NCBI RefSeq assembly: GCF_011694515.1
Contig: NZ_CP050192.1
Coordinates: forward strand, 4,424,521 to 4,488,520
Direction: 5' to 3'
DNA from: Mycobacterium sp. DL592
GTDB taxonomy: Bacteria > Actinomycetota > Actinomycetes > Mycobacteriales > Mycobacteriaceae
DNA length: 64,000 nucleotides
Shown: positions 29,321-39,400 of the stretch, in pieces
How the letters are laid out: each line of letters begins with the position of its first letter
How positions within the stretch are numbered: position 1 is the stretch's first letter
The notes under the pieces: model-generated
What the model was told of the DNA's origin: nothing
The model's input: only the letters and a program-made list of their open reading frames with translations
The model's database searches: none
Made by a program: the position numbers and the translations under genes

Positions 29321-30181
29321 TCAGTCGGAATGAGACGTGGCGCGGCCCACGATCAACGGATCAGGATTGCCGACCACTTCATGATCCTTGTTGTCGTAGT
29401 TGAACTTACTCAGGACATGCCGCATGGCATTGATCCGGGCACGCTTTTTGTCGTTGCTCTTGATGACCGTCCACGGCGCGATCTCGGTGTCCGTCCAGGC
29501 GAACATGTCTTCCTTGGCGGCGGTGTAGTCATGCCACTTGTCGAGCGAGGCCAGATCTGTCGGGGACAGTTTCCACTGCCGCACCGGGTCGACCTGCCGG
29601 ATGGTGAACCGGGTGCGCTGCTCAGCGGAAGTCACCGAGAACCACAGTTTGGTCAGGCTGATGCCGTCGTTGACCAGCATCTGTTCGAACAGCGGCGCCT
29701 GCCGGACGAACTCGGCGTGCTGCTTGGGCGTGCAGTAGCCCATCACCCGCTCGACTCCGGCGCGGTTGTACCAGGACCGGTCGAACAGCACGATCTCACC
29801 TGCTGCCGGCAGGTGGTTGACGTAGCGCTGGAAGTACCACTGGGTGGTTTCCTTCTCGGTCGGCTTCTCCAGCGCCACCACCCGCGCGCCGCGGGGGTTG
29901 AGATGCTCCATGAAGCGCTTGATGGTGCCGCCCTTGCCTGCGGCGTCGCGACCCTCGAAGACGATCACGTGCCGGTGCCCGTGGGCCTGGCTCCACTTCT
30001 GCAGCTTCAGCAGTTCGATCTGCAGCAGCCGCTTCTGCTCCTCGTACTCGCTGCGCGACATCCGCTCGTCGTACGGGTAGTTCTCCCGCCAGGTGTCGAC
30101 GGCGAGGCCGGCGGCGTCGAGCAGCACCGGGTCGTCATCGTCGTCGTCATAAACCTTGAAGCCGTTCAGTTCAAGTGTCAC
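29321..30181 (-). CDS. ppk2: polyphosphate kinase 2, class I-like
   Basis: Makes GTP or ATP from polyphosphate and the diphosphate. The 286-residue product has Walker A FEGRDAAGKGGTIKRF (about residue 74), Walker-B region LFDRSWYNRAGVERVMGY, the lid RQVDPVRQWKLSPTDL and ends with NYDNKDHEVVG. These are the signatures of the M. tuberculosis Rv3232c type of PPK2, distinct from the PPK2-related enzyme at 5579. The acidic N-terminal DDDDDD run is unusual. ATG start at 30181. Confidence 0.93.
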   Translation of the reverse strand: MTLELNGFKVYDDDDDDPVLLDAAGLAVDTWRENYPYDERMSRSEYEEQKRLLQIELLKLQKWSQAHGHRHVIVFEGRDAAGKGGTIKRFMEHLNPRGARVVALEKPTEKETTQWYFQRYVNHLPAAGEIVLFDRSWYNRAGVERVMGYCTPKQHAEFVRQAPLFEQMLVNDGISLTKLWFSVTSAEQRTRFTIRQVDPVRQWKLSPTDLASLDKWHDYTAAKEDMFAWTDTEIAPWTVIKSNDKKRARINAMRHVLSKFNYDNKDHEVVGNPDPLIVGRATSHSD

Positions 30182-30209
30182 GCGCGCAAATTAGCTTGCG
30201 CGTTCAACG

Positions 30210-30725
30210 TCAAGGTGACGCAGGAGTGAACGACGGGTGGCGCGCCCGACGCACAATCGCCGCGGCAATACACACCACTGAGCTGCCCAGCAAGACCGCC
30301 CCGACCGCGTCGGTGAAGTAGTGATACGACACCGCCTGCCCGAGCACACCGAGCACCGCCCACACCGCGGCGCCCACCACCACCCACCAGCGGGCCCCCA
30401 GCGCCAGAACCACCATGCCGAGTACGACCACCATCAGCGTCGTATGACCGCTGGGATAGGCCAGCGCACCTTCCTTCTGCCGACCGAACAGATGCTTGAG
30501 CGCGCGCGCAATCATCACTGCCGCAACAGGACTCACCATCATCACGAGCGCGAGCATCCACCGTCGGCCCCACAGCGCCACTGCCACCGCACCCAGCAGA
30601 ACCAGAGCGACGGTACGCAAGTCGGTAAAGAACAGCAGCTTGCCCAGCGCACTACCGTGAGCCTGCTGAAACCAGTCGTCGACCGGAGTGGAGGAATCCC
30701 CCACCGCTACACCGAGCGCCACCAT
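30210..30725 (-). CDS. PAP2-family membrane phosphatase
   Basis: About 171 residues from ATG 30725; a CTG at 30767 overlapping the previous stop (CTGA) would add a first helix (LRGLLWWPLTATPL) and may be the true start. Four or five membrane helices surround the acid-phosphatase motifs: PSGHT (motif 2) and SYHYFTD (motif 3, with the catalytic histidine and aspartate but no arginine). Motif 1 is weak (KHLFGRQKEG). Likely dephosphorylates a lipid phosphate or diphosphate outside the membrane; substrate unknown. Confidence 0.75.
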   Translation of the reverse strand: MVALGVAVGDSSTPVDDWFQQAHGSALGKLLFFTDLRTVALVLLGAVAVALWGRRWMLALVMMVSPVAAVMIARALKHLFGRQKEGALAYPSGHTTLMVVVLGMVVLALGARWWVVVGAAVWAVLGVLGQAVSYHYFTDAVGAVLLGSSVVCIAAAIVRRARHPSFTPASP

Positions 30726-30763
30726 CAGCGGTGTGGCGGTCAGCGGCCACCACAGCAGGCCCC

Positions 30764-31288
30764 TCAGCGCGAGATTCCCCGGATGTAGGCGGCCTGGCCG
30801 AGGTGCTGCATGCAGTCGTCGAAGATGCTGACAAGTCGTGCACTCGCCGTCACCGGCGGATCCCAGTTCTCGTCGACCACGCGTGCGAGTTCCTCGGTGG
30901 TGATGGTGGCGATGTACTCCAGCGTCATCTTGTGCACGGCGTGGTAGTAGCCGGCCAGCAGATCGGCCGGGGCCCGCACCTTGCCGACCTCTTCGGGAGT
31001 GTGCCCGTAGCCGTGGGCATCTCGCGGCAGGTCGAGGTTGAACTGATCCACCCAGCCGCCGCTGAACCACACCTGCTCACCGCCGACGATCGCCGCCACC
31101 TGGGCGTCCTGGATCCGCGCGCTGTGCCAGATCAGCCAGGCGATGCTGTTGGCCGTCGAGGTGGGCCGGAAGAAGGAGACCTCGTCGGTCAGGTCGTCGG
31201 TGAGGTCGTCGACGTGCTCGATGATGCGAGTGAAGGAGTCGCGCAGGAGCTCGCGCGCGGCTTCGGCATCCGTAGGTGAGTCGGCCAT
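30764..31288 (-). CDS. DinB/DUF664-family protein
   Basis: A 174-residue four-helix-bundle protein of the DinB/mycothiol-dependent family. Metal-type histidines can be seen in IIEHVDDL, LIWHSARIQDAQ and the C-terminal CMQHLGQAAYIRGISR. Members are often bacillithiol- or mycothiol-linked transferases or isomerases. ATG start at 31288. The VOC-family gene is 11 bases upstream in the same direction, and such pairs often act in thiol-dependent detoxification, which is inference. Confidence 0.82.
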   Translation of the reverse strand: MADSPTDAEAARELLRDSFTRIIEHVDDLTDDLTDEVSFFRPTSTANSIAWLIWHSARIQDAQVAAIVGGEQVWFSGGWVDQFNLDLPRDAHGYGHTPEEVGKVRAPADLLAGYYHAVHKMTLEYIATITTEELARVVDENWDPPVTASARLVSIFDDCMQHLGQAAYIRGISR

Positions 31289-31299
31289 GCCTTCAGACG

Positions 31300-31710
31300 C
31301 TACGCGGAGTTGGTCGGGGTCTGGGCTGCGGGTTGTGCGCCGTGGAAGACCGCTTCGACGTTGTTGCCGTCCGGGTCGCGGACGAACGCACCGTAATAGC
31401 CGGGGTGGTACTCCGGCCACAGCCGCGGCGCGTGCAGCGACTCCGCCCCCAGACCCAGTGCGGCGTCATAGAAGGCCTGGACCGCGGCCTCGTCCGCAGC
31501 GGCGAACGCGACGTGCACCTCGCGGTTGGGCCCCATCCCGGCACCGTCGGCGATCCAGAACTCGGGATGGCCGTCGCGGCCGTAGCCGACCGCCGGGCCG
31601 ACATCCATGACCCGCAGATATCCGAGGACGGACAGCACCCGGTCGTAGAACTCCTGCGATTTCGGGTAGTCCGCGCAATTGATTCCGAAGTGATCGATCA
31701 CAGCCTCCAT
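31300..31710 (-). CDS. VOC-family (glyoxalase/dioxygenase fold) protein
   Basis: A 136-residue single VOC module pair: INCADYPKSQEFYDRVLSVLG in the first half and REVHVAFAAADEAAVQAFYD in the second, ending FVRDPDGNNVEAVFH, which holds the usual C-terminal metal-site glutamate. Could be a glyoxalase, fosfomycin-type transferase or dioxygenase-like enzyme; the sequence does not distinguish. ATG start 31710, 32 bases from the divergent deacylase gene. Confidence 0.82.
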   Translation of the reverse strand: MEAVIDHFGINCADYPKSQEFYDRVLSVLGYLRVMDVGPAVGYGRDGHPEFWIADGAGMGPNREVHVAFAAADEAAVQAFYDAALGLGAESLHAPRLWPEYHPGYYGAFVRDPDGNNVEAVFHGAQPAAQTPTNSA

Positions 31711-31742
31711 AATGCAGGCGACTCCGACGTAATCTCGATGCC

Positions 31743-33479
31743 ATGAGCTACGACCTGGTCATCCGCAATGGCATCATCGTCGACGGGCTGGGAGGCGAAC
31801 CATATCCCGGCGATGTCGCGGTCTCCGACGGCGTCATCGTGGCCGTCGGCACCGTCGCCGGGGCCGGCGCCCGGGAGATCGACGCGACCGATCTGCTGGT
31901 CACCCCCGGATTCGTCGACCTGCACACCCATTACGACGGCCAGGCGATCTGGTCGGATCGGATGACGCCGTCGTCGGCGCACGGGGTGACAACCGCGGTA
32001 ATGGGAAACTGCGGCGTCGGCTTCGCGCCGTGCCGCCCGGAGGACCACGACGTACTCGTCGATGTCATGGCCGGCGTCGAGGACATCCCCGGCGTCGTGA
32101 TGGTCGACGGCCTGCCATGGACGTGGGAGACCTTCCCCGAATTCCTCGACGCACTGGATTCGCGGCAGCGGGATATCGACGTCGCCGCGTTCCTGCCGCA
32201 TTCCCCGCTGCGGGTGTACGTGATGGGTCAACGCGGCGTCGACCGCGAGCTGCCCACTCCCGAGGACCTGGCGATGATGCGCAAGCTTGCCGAGGAGGCG
32301 ATTCGCGCTGGCGCGCTGGGCTTCGCGTCATCCCGGCTGACGTTACATAAAACCTCTGGTGGACAACCGATTCCGAGCTACGAGGCGCAGTACGAGGAGA
32401 TCGAGGCGATCGCCCGGGGTGTCGACGACGCTGGCGGCGGGCTGCTGCAATTCGTGCCGGACCTGATGGCCGGCGACTACGAGGGTGCCCTCGCCGCGGT
32501 GTTCGACGTCGCCGCGGAAGTTGGGTTGCCAGTGACCTTCACACTCGCGATCGGCAATGCGGGGCCGCCGATTCACCTCGACGCCCTGCGGATGGTGGAG
32601 AAGGCCAACGCCAACGGCGGTGAGGTCACGGGCCAGATCTTCCCGCGACCGATCGGTCTGGTACTCGGTTTGGACCTGTCCGGCAACCCGTTCGTGCTCT
32701 ACCCCAGCTACCTGGAGATCGCTCACCTTCCCCTCGCCGAGCGCGTCGCCGAGATGCGCAAACCCGAAGTGCGGATGCGTATCCTGAACGACACACCGTC
32801 AAGTGAAGGTCATCCCCTGATGTTCGCGGCACAGGCGTGGAATTACATGTTCCCGCTCGGCGATCCGCCGAACTACGAACCCTCGGCTGAGGATTCGATC
32901 GGCGCACGGGCCGCCGCACGTGGCGTCAGCCCGCTCGAGGAGGCATACGACCGGCTGCTCGACGACGACGGTCACGCCATGTTGCTGGTGACGCTGGCCA
33001 ACTTCCGGGACAACTCCTTGGATACGGTGGCCGAGCTGATCCAACGCGACGATGTCGTCCTGGGCCTGGGCGACGGCGGCGCGCATTACGGAATGATCTG
33101 CGACGCAAGCTTTCCCACCTACATGCTGACGCACTGGGTGCGGGACAGGCCGTCGGGCCGGCTGCCAGTGGAACGGGTCATTCAGGAACTGACGTCGGTG
33201 CCCGCCCGGATCGCCGGACTGGCCGACCGCGGTCGGATCGCGGTGGGCTACAAAGCGGACGTCAACGTGATCGATCCCGACGCACTGCAGCTGCACCGGC
33301 CGACGGTCAAGGCCGACCTGCCCGCAGGTGGGCGCCGGCTGGACCAGACAGCCGACGGCTACGTCGCGACGATCGTCTCCGGTGAGGTCATCTCCGAGAA
33401 CGGCGTGCCCACGGCGGCGCGGCCGGGCAAGCTGGTTCGCGGACGTCAGGCGGCACCCCTGCCTGCGCACGCACGGTGA
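31743..33479 (+). CDS. N-acyl-D-amino-acid deacylase family amidohydrolase
   Basis: A 578-residue amidohydrolase (family 3, D-aminoacylase type). Metal-binding HxH in TPGFVDLHTHYDGQ (about residue 60), the cysteine ligand in GNCGVGFAP, FASSRLTLHKTSGG, and the distal aspartate/histidine stretch LGDGGAHYG. Cytosolic enzyme deacylating N-acyl-D-amino acids or opening related cyclic amides. Its stop overlaps the GTG of the next gene (GTGA), so a two-gene operon. Confidence 0.88.
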   Translation: MSYDLVIRNGIIVDGLGGEPYPGDVAVSDGVIVAVGTVAGAGAREIDATDLLVTPGFVDLHTHYDGQAIWSDRMTPSSAHGVTTAVMGNCGVGFAPCRPEDHDVLVDVMAGVEDIPGVVMVDGLPWTWETFPEFLDALDSRQRDIDVAAFLPHSPLRVYVMGQRGVDRELPTPEDLAMMRKLAEEAIRAGALGFASSRLTLHKTSGGQPIPSYEAQYEEIEAIARGVDDAGGGLLQFVPDLMAGDYEGALAAVFDVAAEVGLPVTFTLAIGNAGPPIHLDALRMVEKANANGGEVTGQIFPRPIGLVLGLDLSGNPFVLYPSYLEIAHLPLAERVAEMRKPEVRMRILNDTPSSEGHPLMFAAQAWNYMFPLGDPPNYEPSAEDSIGARAAARGVSPLEEAYDRLLDDDGHAMLLVTLANFRDNSLDTVAELIQRDDVVLGLGDGGAHYGMICDASFPTYMLTHWVRDRPSGRLPVERVIQELTSVPARIAGLADRGRIAVGYKADVNVIDPDALQLHRPTVKADLPAGGRRLDQTADGYVATIVSGEVISENGVPTAARPGKLVRGRQAAPLPAHAR

Positions 33480-34039
33480 GCCGCGTCGCACCGCTTGCGC
33501 CGCCGTGGAGTGACTCCGACGCCGCCGACATCGGCAGCTGGGGGCACCCCGACCGGACCTATGAGCCGCTGCTGCTGGTGCGCTGCCTGCAACGTCACCC
33601 GGCGATGGCCCGGAAACTGCGCAAGCTCGGCGAATCGCTCTACCTCGACACGCGGCTGCCGCCGCGGACCCGAACCATCGCGATCCTGCGGATCTGCGGG
33701 CTGGTGCACTGCGCCTACGAGTGGGGCGGGCAGGCCGCGTTCTGGGGGCCGATTGCCGGGGTGTCCGGCGACGAGGCCGACGCTTTGGCCGTGGGCGATC
33801 CCGCCGATCCGCGGTGGAGCCCCCAGGAGCGCACGCTCATCACCGCTGTCGACGAATTGGAGCACACCGGGTCGTGGTCGTCGCAGACCTGGGCCGCGCT
33901 CGGCGAGAGCCTCGACGACGAGCAGCGGATGGAGCTGCTGATCGCGGTCGGCTGGTACCGAACGGTCTGCACGCTCTGCAACGGGCTCGACCTGCCGGTC
34001 GACGGGTGGATGCGGCCCTGGCCGGGTTCAGCGCCGTGA
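33476..34039 (+). CDS. carboxymuconolactone decarboxylase-family protein
   Basis: A 187-residue member of the CMD/AhpD superfamily. The core RTRTIAILRICGLVHCAYEWGG has two cysteines spaced CGLVHC, not the CxxC of AhpD, and a glutamine where the proton-relay histidine is common. Coupled to the deacylase gene by GTGA. Function unknown; may be a ring-opening or peroxidase-like helper of the deacylase pathway. Confidence 0.82.
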   Translation: MSRVAPLAPPWSDSDAADIGSWGHPDRTYEPLLLVRCLQRHPAMARKLRKLGESLYLDTRLPPRTRTIAILRICGLVHCAYEWGGQAAFWGPIAGVSGDEADALAVGDPADPRWSPQERTLITAVDELEHTGSWSSQTWAALGESLDDEQRMELLIAVGWYRTVCTLCNGLDLPVDGWMRPWPGSAP

Positions 34040-34882
34040 CGTGTCGCGCTTGAGCGCGGGGTGCTGACTGGTCAACAGCGGCAGCAGCACCTTGTGCGGC
34101 AGCAGCTGGAAGATTCGGGTGCTGATCACGTTCTGGATGCCGGCGATCACGTCGCCCCGGTCTTCCGCGAGCGCGTCGATACCGATCTTGGCGACGGCCC
34201 GCGACGGCATCCACATGAATTTCGGGAAGGCGTCGGCGAATTCGCGTTCGTCCATCCCGGCGGCGCTGAGGAACTCGGTACGCACCGGGCCGGGGTGGAG
34301 CACCGCCGCGGTGACGCCGGTGCCGGCGAGCTCGCCGCGGAGTCCGGCGGTGAAGGAGCGGACGAACGCCTTGGTGGCCGCATAACCGGCTTGGCCCGGG
34401 AAGGGCTGGAAACCGGCCGTCGACCCGACGTTGAGGATCGCTCCGCGACCGCGGGGCACCATCTGCTGGACGGCCCGCGAGGTGAGGTCGATGACGGCCT
34501 CGACGTTGACCCGGACCTGGGCGATCTCGTCGGCCACCGGGGCGGTGGCCACCGAGCCGACGACGCCGATACCGGCATTGTTGACCAGAATGTCGACGGT
34601 CAGGCCACGTGCCGCGACCTCGTCGAACAGTGCGGCGCGGGCAGCAGGGTCGGCGACGTCGGCCGCAATGACTTCGACGCGAACCTGGTCGGCGAGTTCG
34701 GCGGCGAGCTCTCTGAGCTTGTCCTCGCGGCGGGCGACCAGTGTGACGCCGTGCCCGCGTGCCGCGAGTTCGCGGGCGAGGTCGGCGCCGATGCCCGAGG
34801 ACGCCCCGGTCACGACTGCGGTGGACGAGGGCGAGGCAGCAGGTAACGGCATGTCGTCGGCAACCTGTGTGCTCCCCGTCAT
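34028..34882 (-). CDS. short-chain dehydrogenase/reductase
   Basis: A 284-residue SDR. Cofactor motif AVVTGASSGIGADLARELA, NNAGIGVVG, catalytic set in LNVGSTAGFQPFPGQAGYAATKAF. The C-terminal extension (PHKVLLPLLTSQHPALKRDT) is as in the mycobacterial DltE/YqjQ-type SDRs. Start chosen at ATG 34882 with AGGGA just before it; the longer frame to 34972 only translates the palindromic repeat. Ends convergent with the CMD gene (12-base overlap). Substrate unknown. Confidence 0.85.
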   Translation of the reverse strand: MTGSTQVADDMPLPAASPSSTAVVTGASSGIGADLARELAARGHGVTLVARREDKLRELAAELADQVRVEVIAADVADPAARAALFDEVAARGLTVDILVNNAGIGVVGSVATAPVADEIAQVRVNVEAVIDLTSRAVQQMVPRGRGAILNVGSTAGFQPFPGQAGYAATKAFVRSFTAGLRGELAGTGVTAAVLHPGPVRTEFLSAAGMDEREFADAFPKFMWMPSRAVAKIGIDALAEDRGDVIAGIQNVISTRIFQLLPHKVLLPLLTSQHPALKRDTSRR

Positions 34883-34895
34883 ATTCCCTGAGCGC

Positions 34896-35837
34896 TCACT
34901 CTCCTGAGCGCCGAGTGTGCGGTTTCGTACGCGACCCGCCGTCAGTGGCGTATGAGGATGCACACTCACCACGTCCGCGGCAGCCTCGCGACTCGAGTGC
35001 GCGACCGACCCGGTCGAGGAAGGCGTGCGGACGATTGTGCAACATCGAGCTTGTCAGTCGGACGTCTATCCAGCCTAATTCGGGCAACATGGCGTAGCGC
35101 TCGACATCATTGGACCGCTGCTTCGGGTCGGTCCAATGATGGGCACCATCGAAGTCAACCCCTACCCGCCACTGCGGCCATCCCATATCCAATCTGGCCA
35201 CGACGAATCCATTCTCGTCGCATACGCGGATCTGCGTCTCCGGCCGCGGGAATCCGTTGCGCAGGAGCACTATTCGAGTCAGCGACTCGTACGGCGACTC
35301 GGATCCGCCGTCCACTATCTCCAACACTCGACGTAGCTGGTCGAGCCCACGCACGCCACTGTGACGTGTGATGACCGCATGGACGTCGTCGACCTTGAAA
35401 TCGGTGGCCCTCATCAGTGCGTCGAGCCGCTGCACGGCCGGGACGAATGCGAGCCGACGGCCGAGGTCGAAGGCCGTACGAGCCGGCGTGGTGACGGGTA
35501 ATCCGAGCACCGATTGAGATTCGCCCGGAAACAACCGATCGCTGCGAACGGTGATCAGTGCCGGTGGGCGGCGATTGGAGTGCACAAGTTCGGCAGGGAG
35601 TTCAGGCTCAATCCACTTGGAGCCCAACAACGCCGACGCCGACAAACCGGCGAGAACTCCTTTGCGCCCAGACCACAGCCAAGCTGCCCGAGCACGATCG
35701 ACGGCCGTTAGGTCGACACCGCGCGGCAGCCATACTCCTGGATAGATGGCCTCGTGGAAGCGCCGCAACTGACGGAATGTCAGGGCATCGGCAGCCAACA
35801 CCTCGGCCGCCCGAAACGGCCACGGAAGCGTCTGCAT
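34896..35837 (-). CDS. DUF559 endonuclease-like protein with AbiEi-like N-terminus
   Basis: About 313 residues from ATG 35837. Residues 1-150 resemble the AbiEi/winged-helix type region of mycobacterial DUF559 proteins (LTFRQLRRFHEAIYPGVWLPRG, TTPARTAFDLGRRLAF). Residues about 180-285 are the Vsr-like DUF559 nuclease fold: SESPYESLTRIVL (acidic residue), ARLDMGWPQWRVGVDFDGAHHW (Asp/Asp) and RSNDVERYAMLPELGW. A PD-(D/E)xK-type active site is plausible. The coding region starts and ends inside two copies of a palindromic repeat: the last 20 or so codons and any upstream start at 35909 are repeat-derived. Function of this family is unsettled. Confidence 0.8.
   Translation of the reverse strand: MQTLPWPFRAAEVLAADALTFRQLRRFHEAIYPGVWLPRGVDLTAVDRARAAWLWSGRKGVLAGLSASALLGSKWIEPELPAELVHSNRRPPALITVRSDRLFPGESQSVLGLPVTTPARTAFDLGRRLAFVPAVQRLDALMRATDFKVDDVHAVITRHSGVRGLDQLRRVLEIVDGGSESPYESLTRIVLLRNGFPRPETQIRVCDENGFVVARLDMGWPQWRVGVDFDGAHHWTDPKQRSNDVERYAMLPELGWIDVRLTSSMLHNRPHAFLDRVGRALESRGCRGRGECASSYATDGGSRTKPHTRRSGE
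34914..34960. repeat. palindromic repeat, copy 1 (degenerate)
   Basis: Left arm gagtgtgcggtttcgtacgc lies at about 34913-34932. Right arm is gcgtatgaggatgcacactc, ending near 34967. The outer 8 bp pair perfectly (gagtgtgc/gcacactc); inner pairing is imperfect (about 15 of 20). It lies at the 3' end of the DUF559 gene, supplying its last codons. Confidence 0.75.
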
Positions 35838-35893
35838 GTGCGAAGGGTGGCAGTGCCGCGCGAAACACGACTTCGCCCATCCACAGCCACGCT

Positions 35894-35948
35894 GAGTGTG
35901 CGGTTCCATACGCGGATCGCGGCGTGTTGCGTATGAAACCGCACACTC
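35894..35948. repeat. palindromic repeat, copy 2 (near perfect)
   Basis: Arms gagtgtgcggttccatacgc (35894-35913) and gcgtatgaaaccgcacactc (35929-35948) pair at 19 of 20 positions around a 15-base loop containing cgcggcgtgtt. Lies just upstream of the DUF559 start and next to the groEL2 terminator. Confidence 0.88.
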
Positions 35949-35963
35949 GCGAGCAAGACAACG

Positions 35964-35998
35964 AAAAGCCCCGGTGCGCGGAGCGCACCGGGGCTTTT
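35964..35998. terminator. groEL2 intrinsic terminator
   Basis: aaaagccccggtgcg (35964-35978) pairs perfectly with cgcaccggggctttt (35984-35998), a 15-bp stem with a 5-base loop flanked by A and T runs. Located 12 bases after the groEL2 stop; U-run present in both directions, so it can also stop rightward transcripts. Confidence 0.9.
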
Positions 35999-36010
35999 TC
36001 GTACAGGGAC

Positions 36011-37726
<1,716 letters not shown>

Positions 37727-37740
37727 TCACCGTCCCGACC

Positions 37741-37766
37741 TAGCACTCACTGGTCGCGAGTGCCAA
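37741..37766 (-). promoter_or_regulatory. CIRCE operator 1 of groEL2
   Basis: tagcactc - 9 bases - gagtgccaa, one mismatch from the consensus TTAGCACTC-N9-GAGTGCTAA. Binding site of the heat-shock repressor HrcA, upstream of groEL2. Confidence 0.88.
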
Positions 37767-37774
37767 CGTCATTC

Positions 37775-37801
37775 TTAGCACTCGACCATGGTGAGTGCAA
37801 G
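37775..37801 (-). promoter_or_regulatory. CIRCE operator 2 of groEL2
   Basis: ttagcactc (37775-37783), nine bases, gagtgcaag (37793-37801); the left arm matches the CIRCE consensus exactly. Two operators 34 bases apart suggest tight HrcA control. Confidence 0.88.
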
Positions 37802-37817
37802 AAAAAGGGGTCGGTGT

Positions 37818-38393
37818 TCACCCGGCGCGTAGGCCGTCCACGATCACCCCGGTGATCCGCTCGGCGACATCCGGGCCGAACTGCTGTCCGCTCTTGCCAA
37901 CCAGCATCAGCGCCTTGAGTTCGGCCAGGCCGACGTCGGTACGCACGGTGCCGGCCTGCTGCGCGGCCGCGAGCAGTTCATCCAGCACGCCGAGGAACTC
38001 GACCTCGGCGCCGGGCGCGGCGCATTCCACGTCGATGCCGTAGCTGGCCAGTGCCTCGACCATGCCGTGGTCGGCGGAGCCGTTTAGGACGATCTCGCGG
38101 ATGAACTCGAAGAGCGCGCCTGCGGGGTCGGCGGCCAACAGTGCCCGCCCGTGCGCGACGATCAGCCGCACCCGCTCGCCGACAACCGCCTCGAACAGCG
38201 CCTCCTTGGTCGGAAAATGCCGGTAGACGGTGCCCGGGCCGACGCCGGCCTGGCGCGCGATCACGTCGATCGGCACCGACAGCCCCTGCTCGGCGAAGAC
38301 GTCGTAGGCGACCTGCAGCAGCCGGGCGCGGTTGCGTGCCGCGTCGGCCCGCAACGGCCGCTCGGGTTGAGCCAAGTCGCCCCCTCTCTGCAT
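37818..38393 (-). CDS. TetR-family repressor facing an SDR gene
   Basis: A 191-residue regulator. Helix-turn-helix near the N-terminus (LSVPIDVIARQAGVGPGTVYRHFPTKEALF), then a helical ligand domain. Start at ATG 38393 (MQRGGD); the longer open frame to 38546 overlaps the divergent gene. Two operator-like dyads (38402-38448) lie in the 82-base gap to the SDR gene, so it most likely represses both itself and the SDR. Ends 17 bases from CIRCE 2. Confidence 0.88.
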   Translation of the reverse strand: MQRGGDLAQPERPLRADAARNRARLLQVAYDVFAEQGLSVPIDVIARQAGVGPGTVYRHFPTKEALFEAVVGERVRLIVAHGRALLAADPAGALFEFIREIVLNGSADHGMVEALASYGIDVECAAPGAEVEFLGVLDELLAAAQQAGTVRTDVGLAELKALMLVGKSGQQFGPDVAERITGVIVDGLRAG

Positions 38394-38448
38394 TGACAAA
38401 CCGGAGTGCACGCTCCGTATAGTCGAAGAAACCGGGGCGCACGTTCCG
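38394..38448 (+). promoter_or_regulatory. SDR promoter with tandem TetR-type operators
   Basis: Consensus -35 ttgaca (38394-38399) and -10 tatagt (38418-38423) are 18 bases apart. Dyad cggagtgcacgctccg (38402-38417) fills the spacer; a second copy cggggcgcacgttccg (38433-38448) covers the start region. Both fit CGGAGCG-TGC-class TetR operators, so repressor binding would block the promoter directly. Confidence 0.75.
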
Positions 38449-38475
38449 CTTAGCCACTCTAATCGAGGAGACCGC

Positions 38476-39381
38476 ATGACCCGCTGGACTTCCGCCGACA
38501 TTCCCGACCAGAGCGGGCGCACCGCCGTGATCACCGGCGCCAACACCGGCCTGGGTTACGAGACCGCCCGAGCCCTCGCCGCGCACGGCGCTCGCCTGGT
38601 CCTGGCGGTGCGCAATCTCGACAAGGGCAAGGCAGCCGCCGACCTCATCGCCCGGCGCTCCCCCGGCGCCGAGGTCTCGGTGCAAGAGCTCGACCTGACG
38701 TCACTGAACTCCGTCCGCGCCGCCGCCGAGCAGCTGCGCGCCGAGCATCCCCGCATCGACCTGCTGATCAACAACGCCGGCGTGATGATGACGCCCAAGG
38801 CCACCACCCAGGACGGCTTCGAGCTGCAATTCGGGACCAACCATCTGGGCCACTTCGCATTGACCGGTCTGCTGATCGACCGGCTGATCGAGACGCCCGG
38901 CTCGCGGGTGGTCACCGTCAGCAGCATGGGGCACAGGTTCGCGCGCCGCGGGATCAACTTCGACGATCTGCAGTCGCAGCGCAGGTACAGCCGGGCCGGC
39001 GCCTACGGTCAGGCCAAGCTGGCCAACCTCATGTTCACCTATGAGTTGCAGCGCCGGCTCATCGGCACCACGACGATCGCCGCTGCCGCGCATCCCGGCT
39101 CGTCGCGGACCGAACTGGCTCGCAACCTGCCAGCGCTCGTCGACCGGGTGTTCACAGCTTTACCGCTCGCCCAGGAGGCCGACATCGGCGCCCTGCCCAC
39201 GTTGCGGGCGGCCACCGATCCCGGTGTCCTCGGCGGCCAGTACTACGGACCCGACGGCTTCGGCGAGCAACGCGGCTACCCCAAGGTGGTCAGCTCCAGC
39301 GCGGTGTCCCACGACACCGTGGCGCAGCGACGGCTGTGGGCGGTCTCCGAAGAGCTGACCGGGGTGGTCTACCCGGTCTGA
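38476..39381 (+). CDS. short-chain dehydrogenase (Rv0439c paralog A)
   Basis: A 301-residue SDR of the retinol-dehydrogenase-like branch. AVITGANTGLGYETARALAA, NNAGVMMT, TVSSMGHRF and YGQAKLANLMF give the cofactor and catalytic residues; FGTNHLGHFALTGLL is typical. Very similar to the SDR at 42556 along its whole length. Controlled by the divergent TetR gene. Substrate unknown; these SDRs often act on lipophilic alcohols or ketones. Confidence 0.88.
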   Translation: MTRWTSADIPDQSGRTAVITGANTGLGYETARALAAHGARLVLAVRNLDKGKAAADLIARRSPGAEVSVQELDLTSLNSVRAAAEQLRAEHPRIDLLINNAGVMMTPKATTQDGFELQFGTNHLGHFALTGLLIDRLIETPGSRVVTVSSMGHRFARRGINFDDLQSQRRYSRAGAYGQAKLANLMFTYELQRRLIGTTTIAAAAHPGSSRTELARNLPALVDRVFTALPLAQEADIGALPTLRAATDPGVLGGQYYGPDGFGEQRGYPKVVSSSAVSHDTVAQRRLWAVSEELTGVVYPV

Positions 39382-39400
39382 GGCGGGCAGAGTGGGTGGG

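Noticed and set aside
34896..35948. Insertion sequence or prophage fragment around the DUF559 gene
   Set aside because: No transposase, integrase or terminal repeats of an IS; the flanking palindromes belong to a short repeat family.
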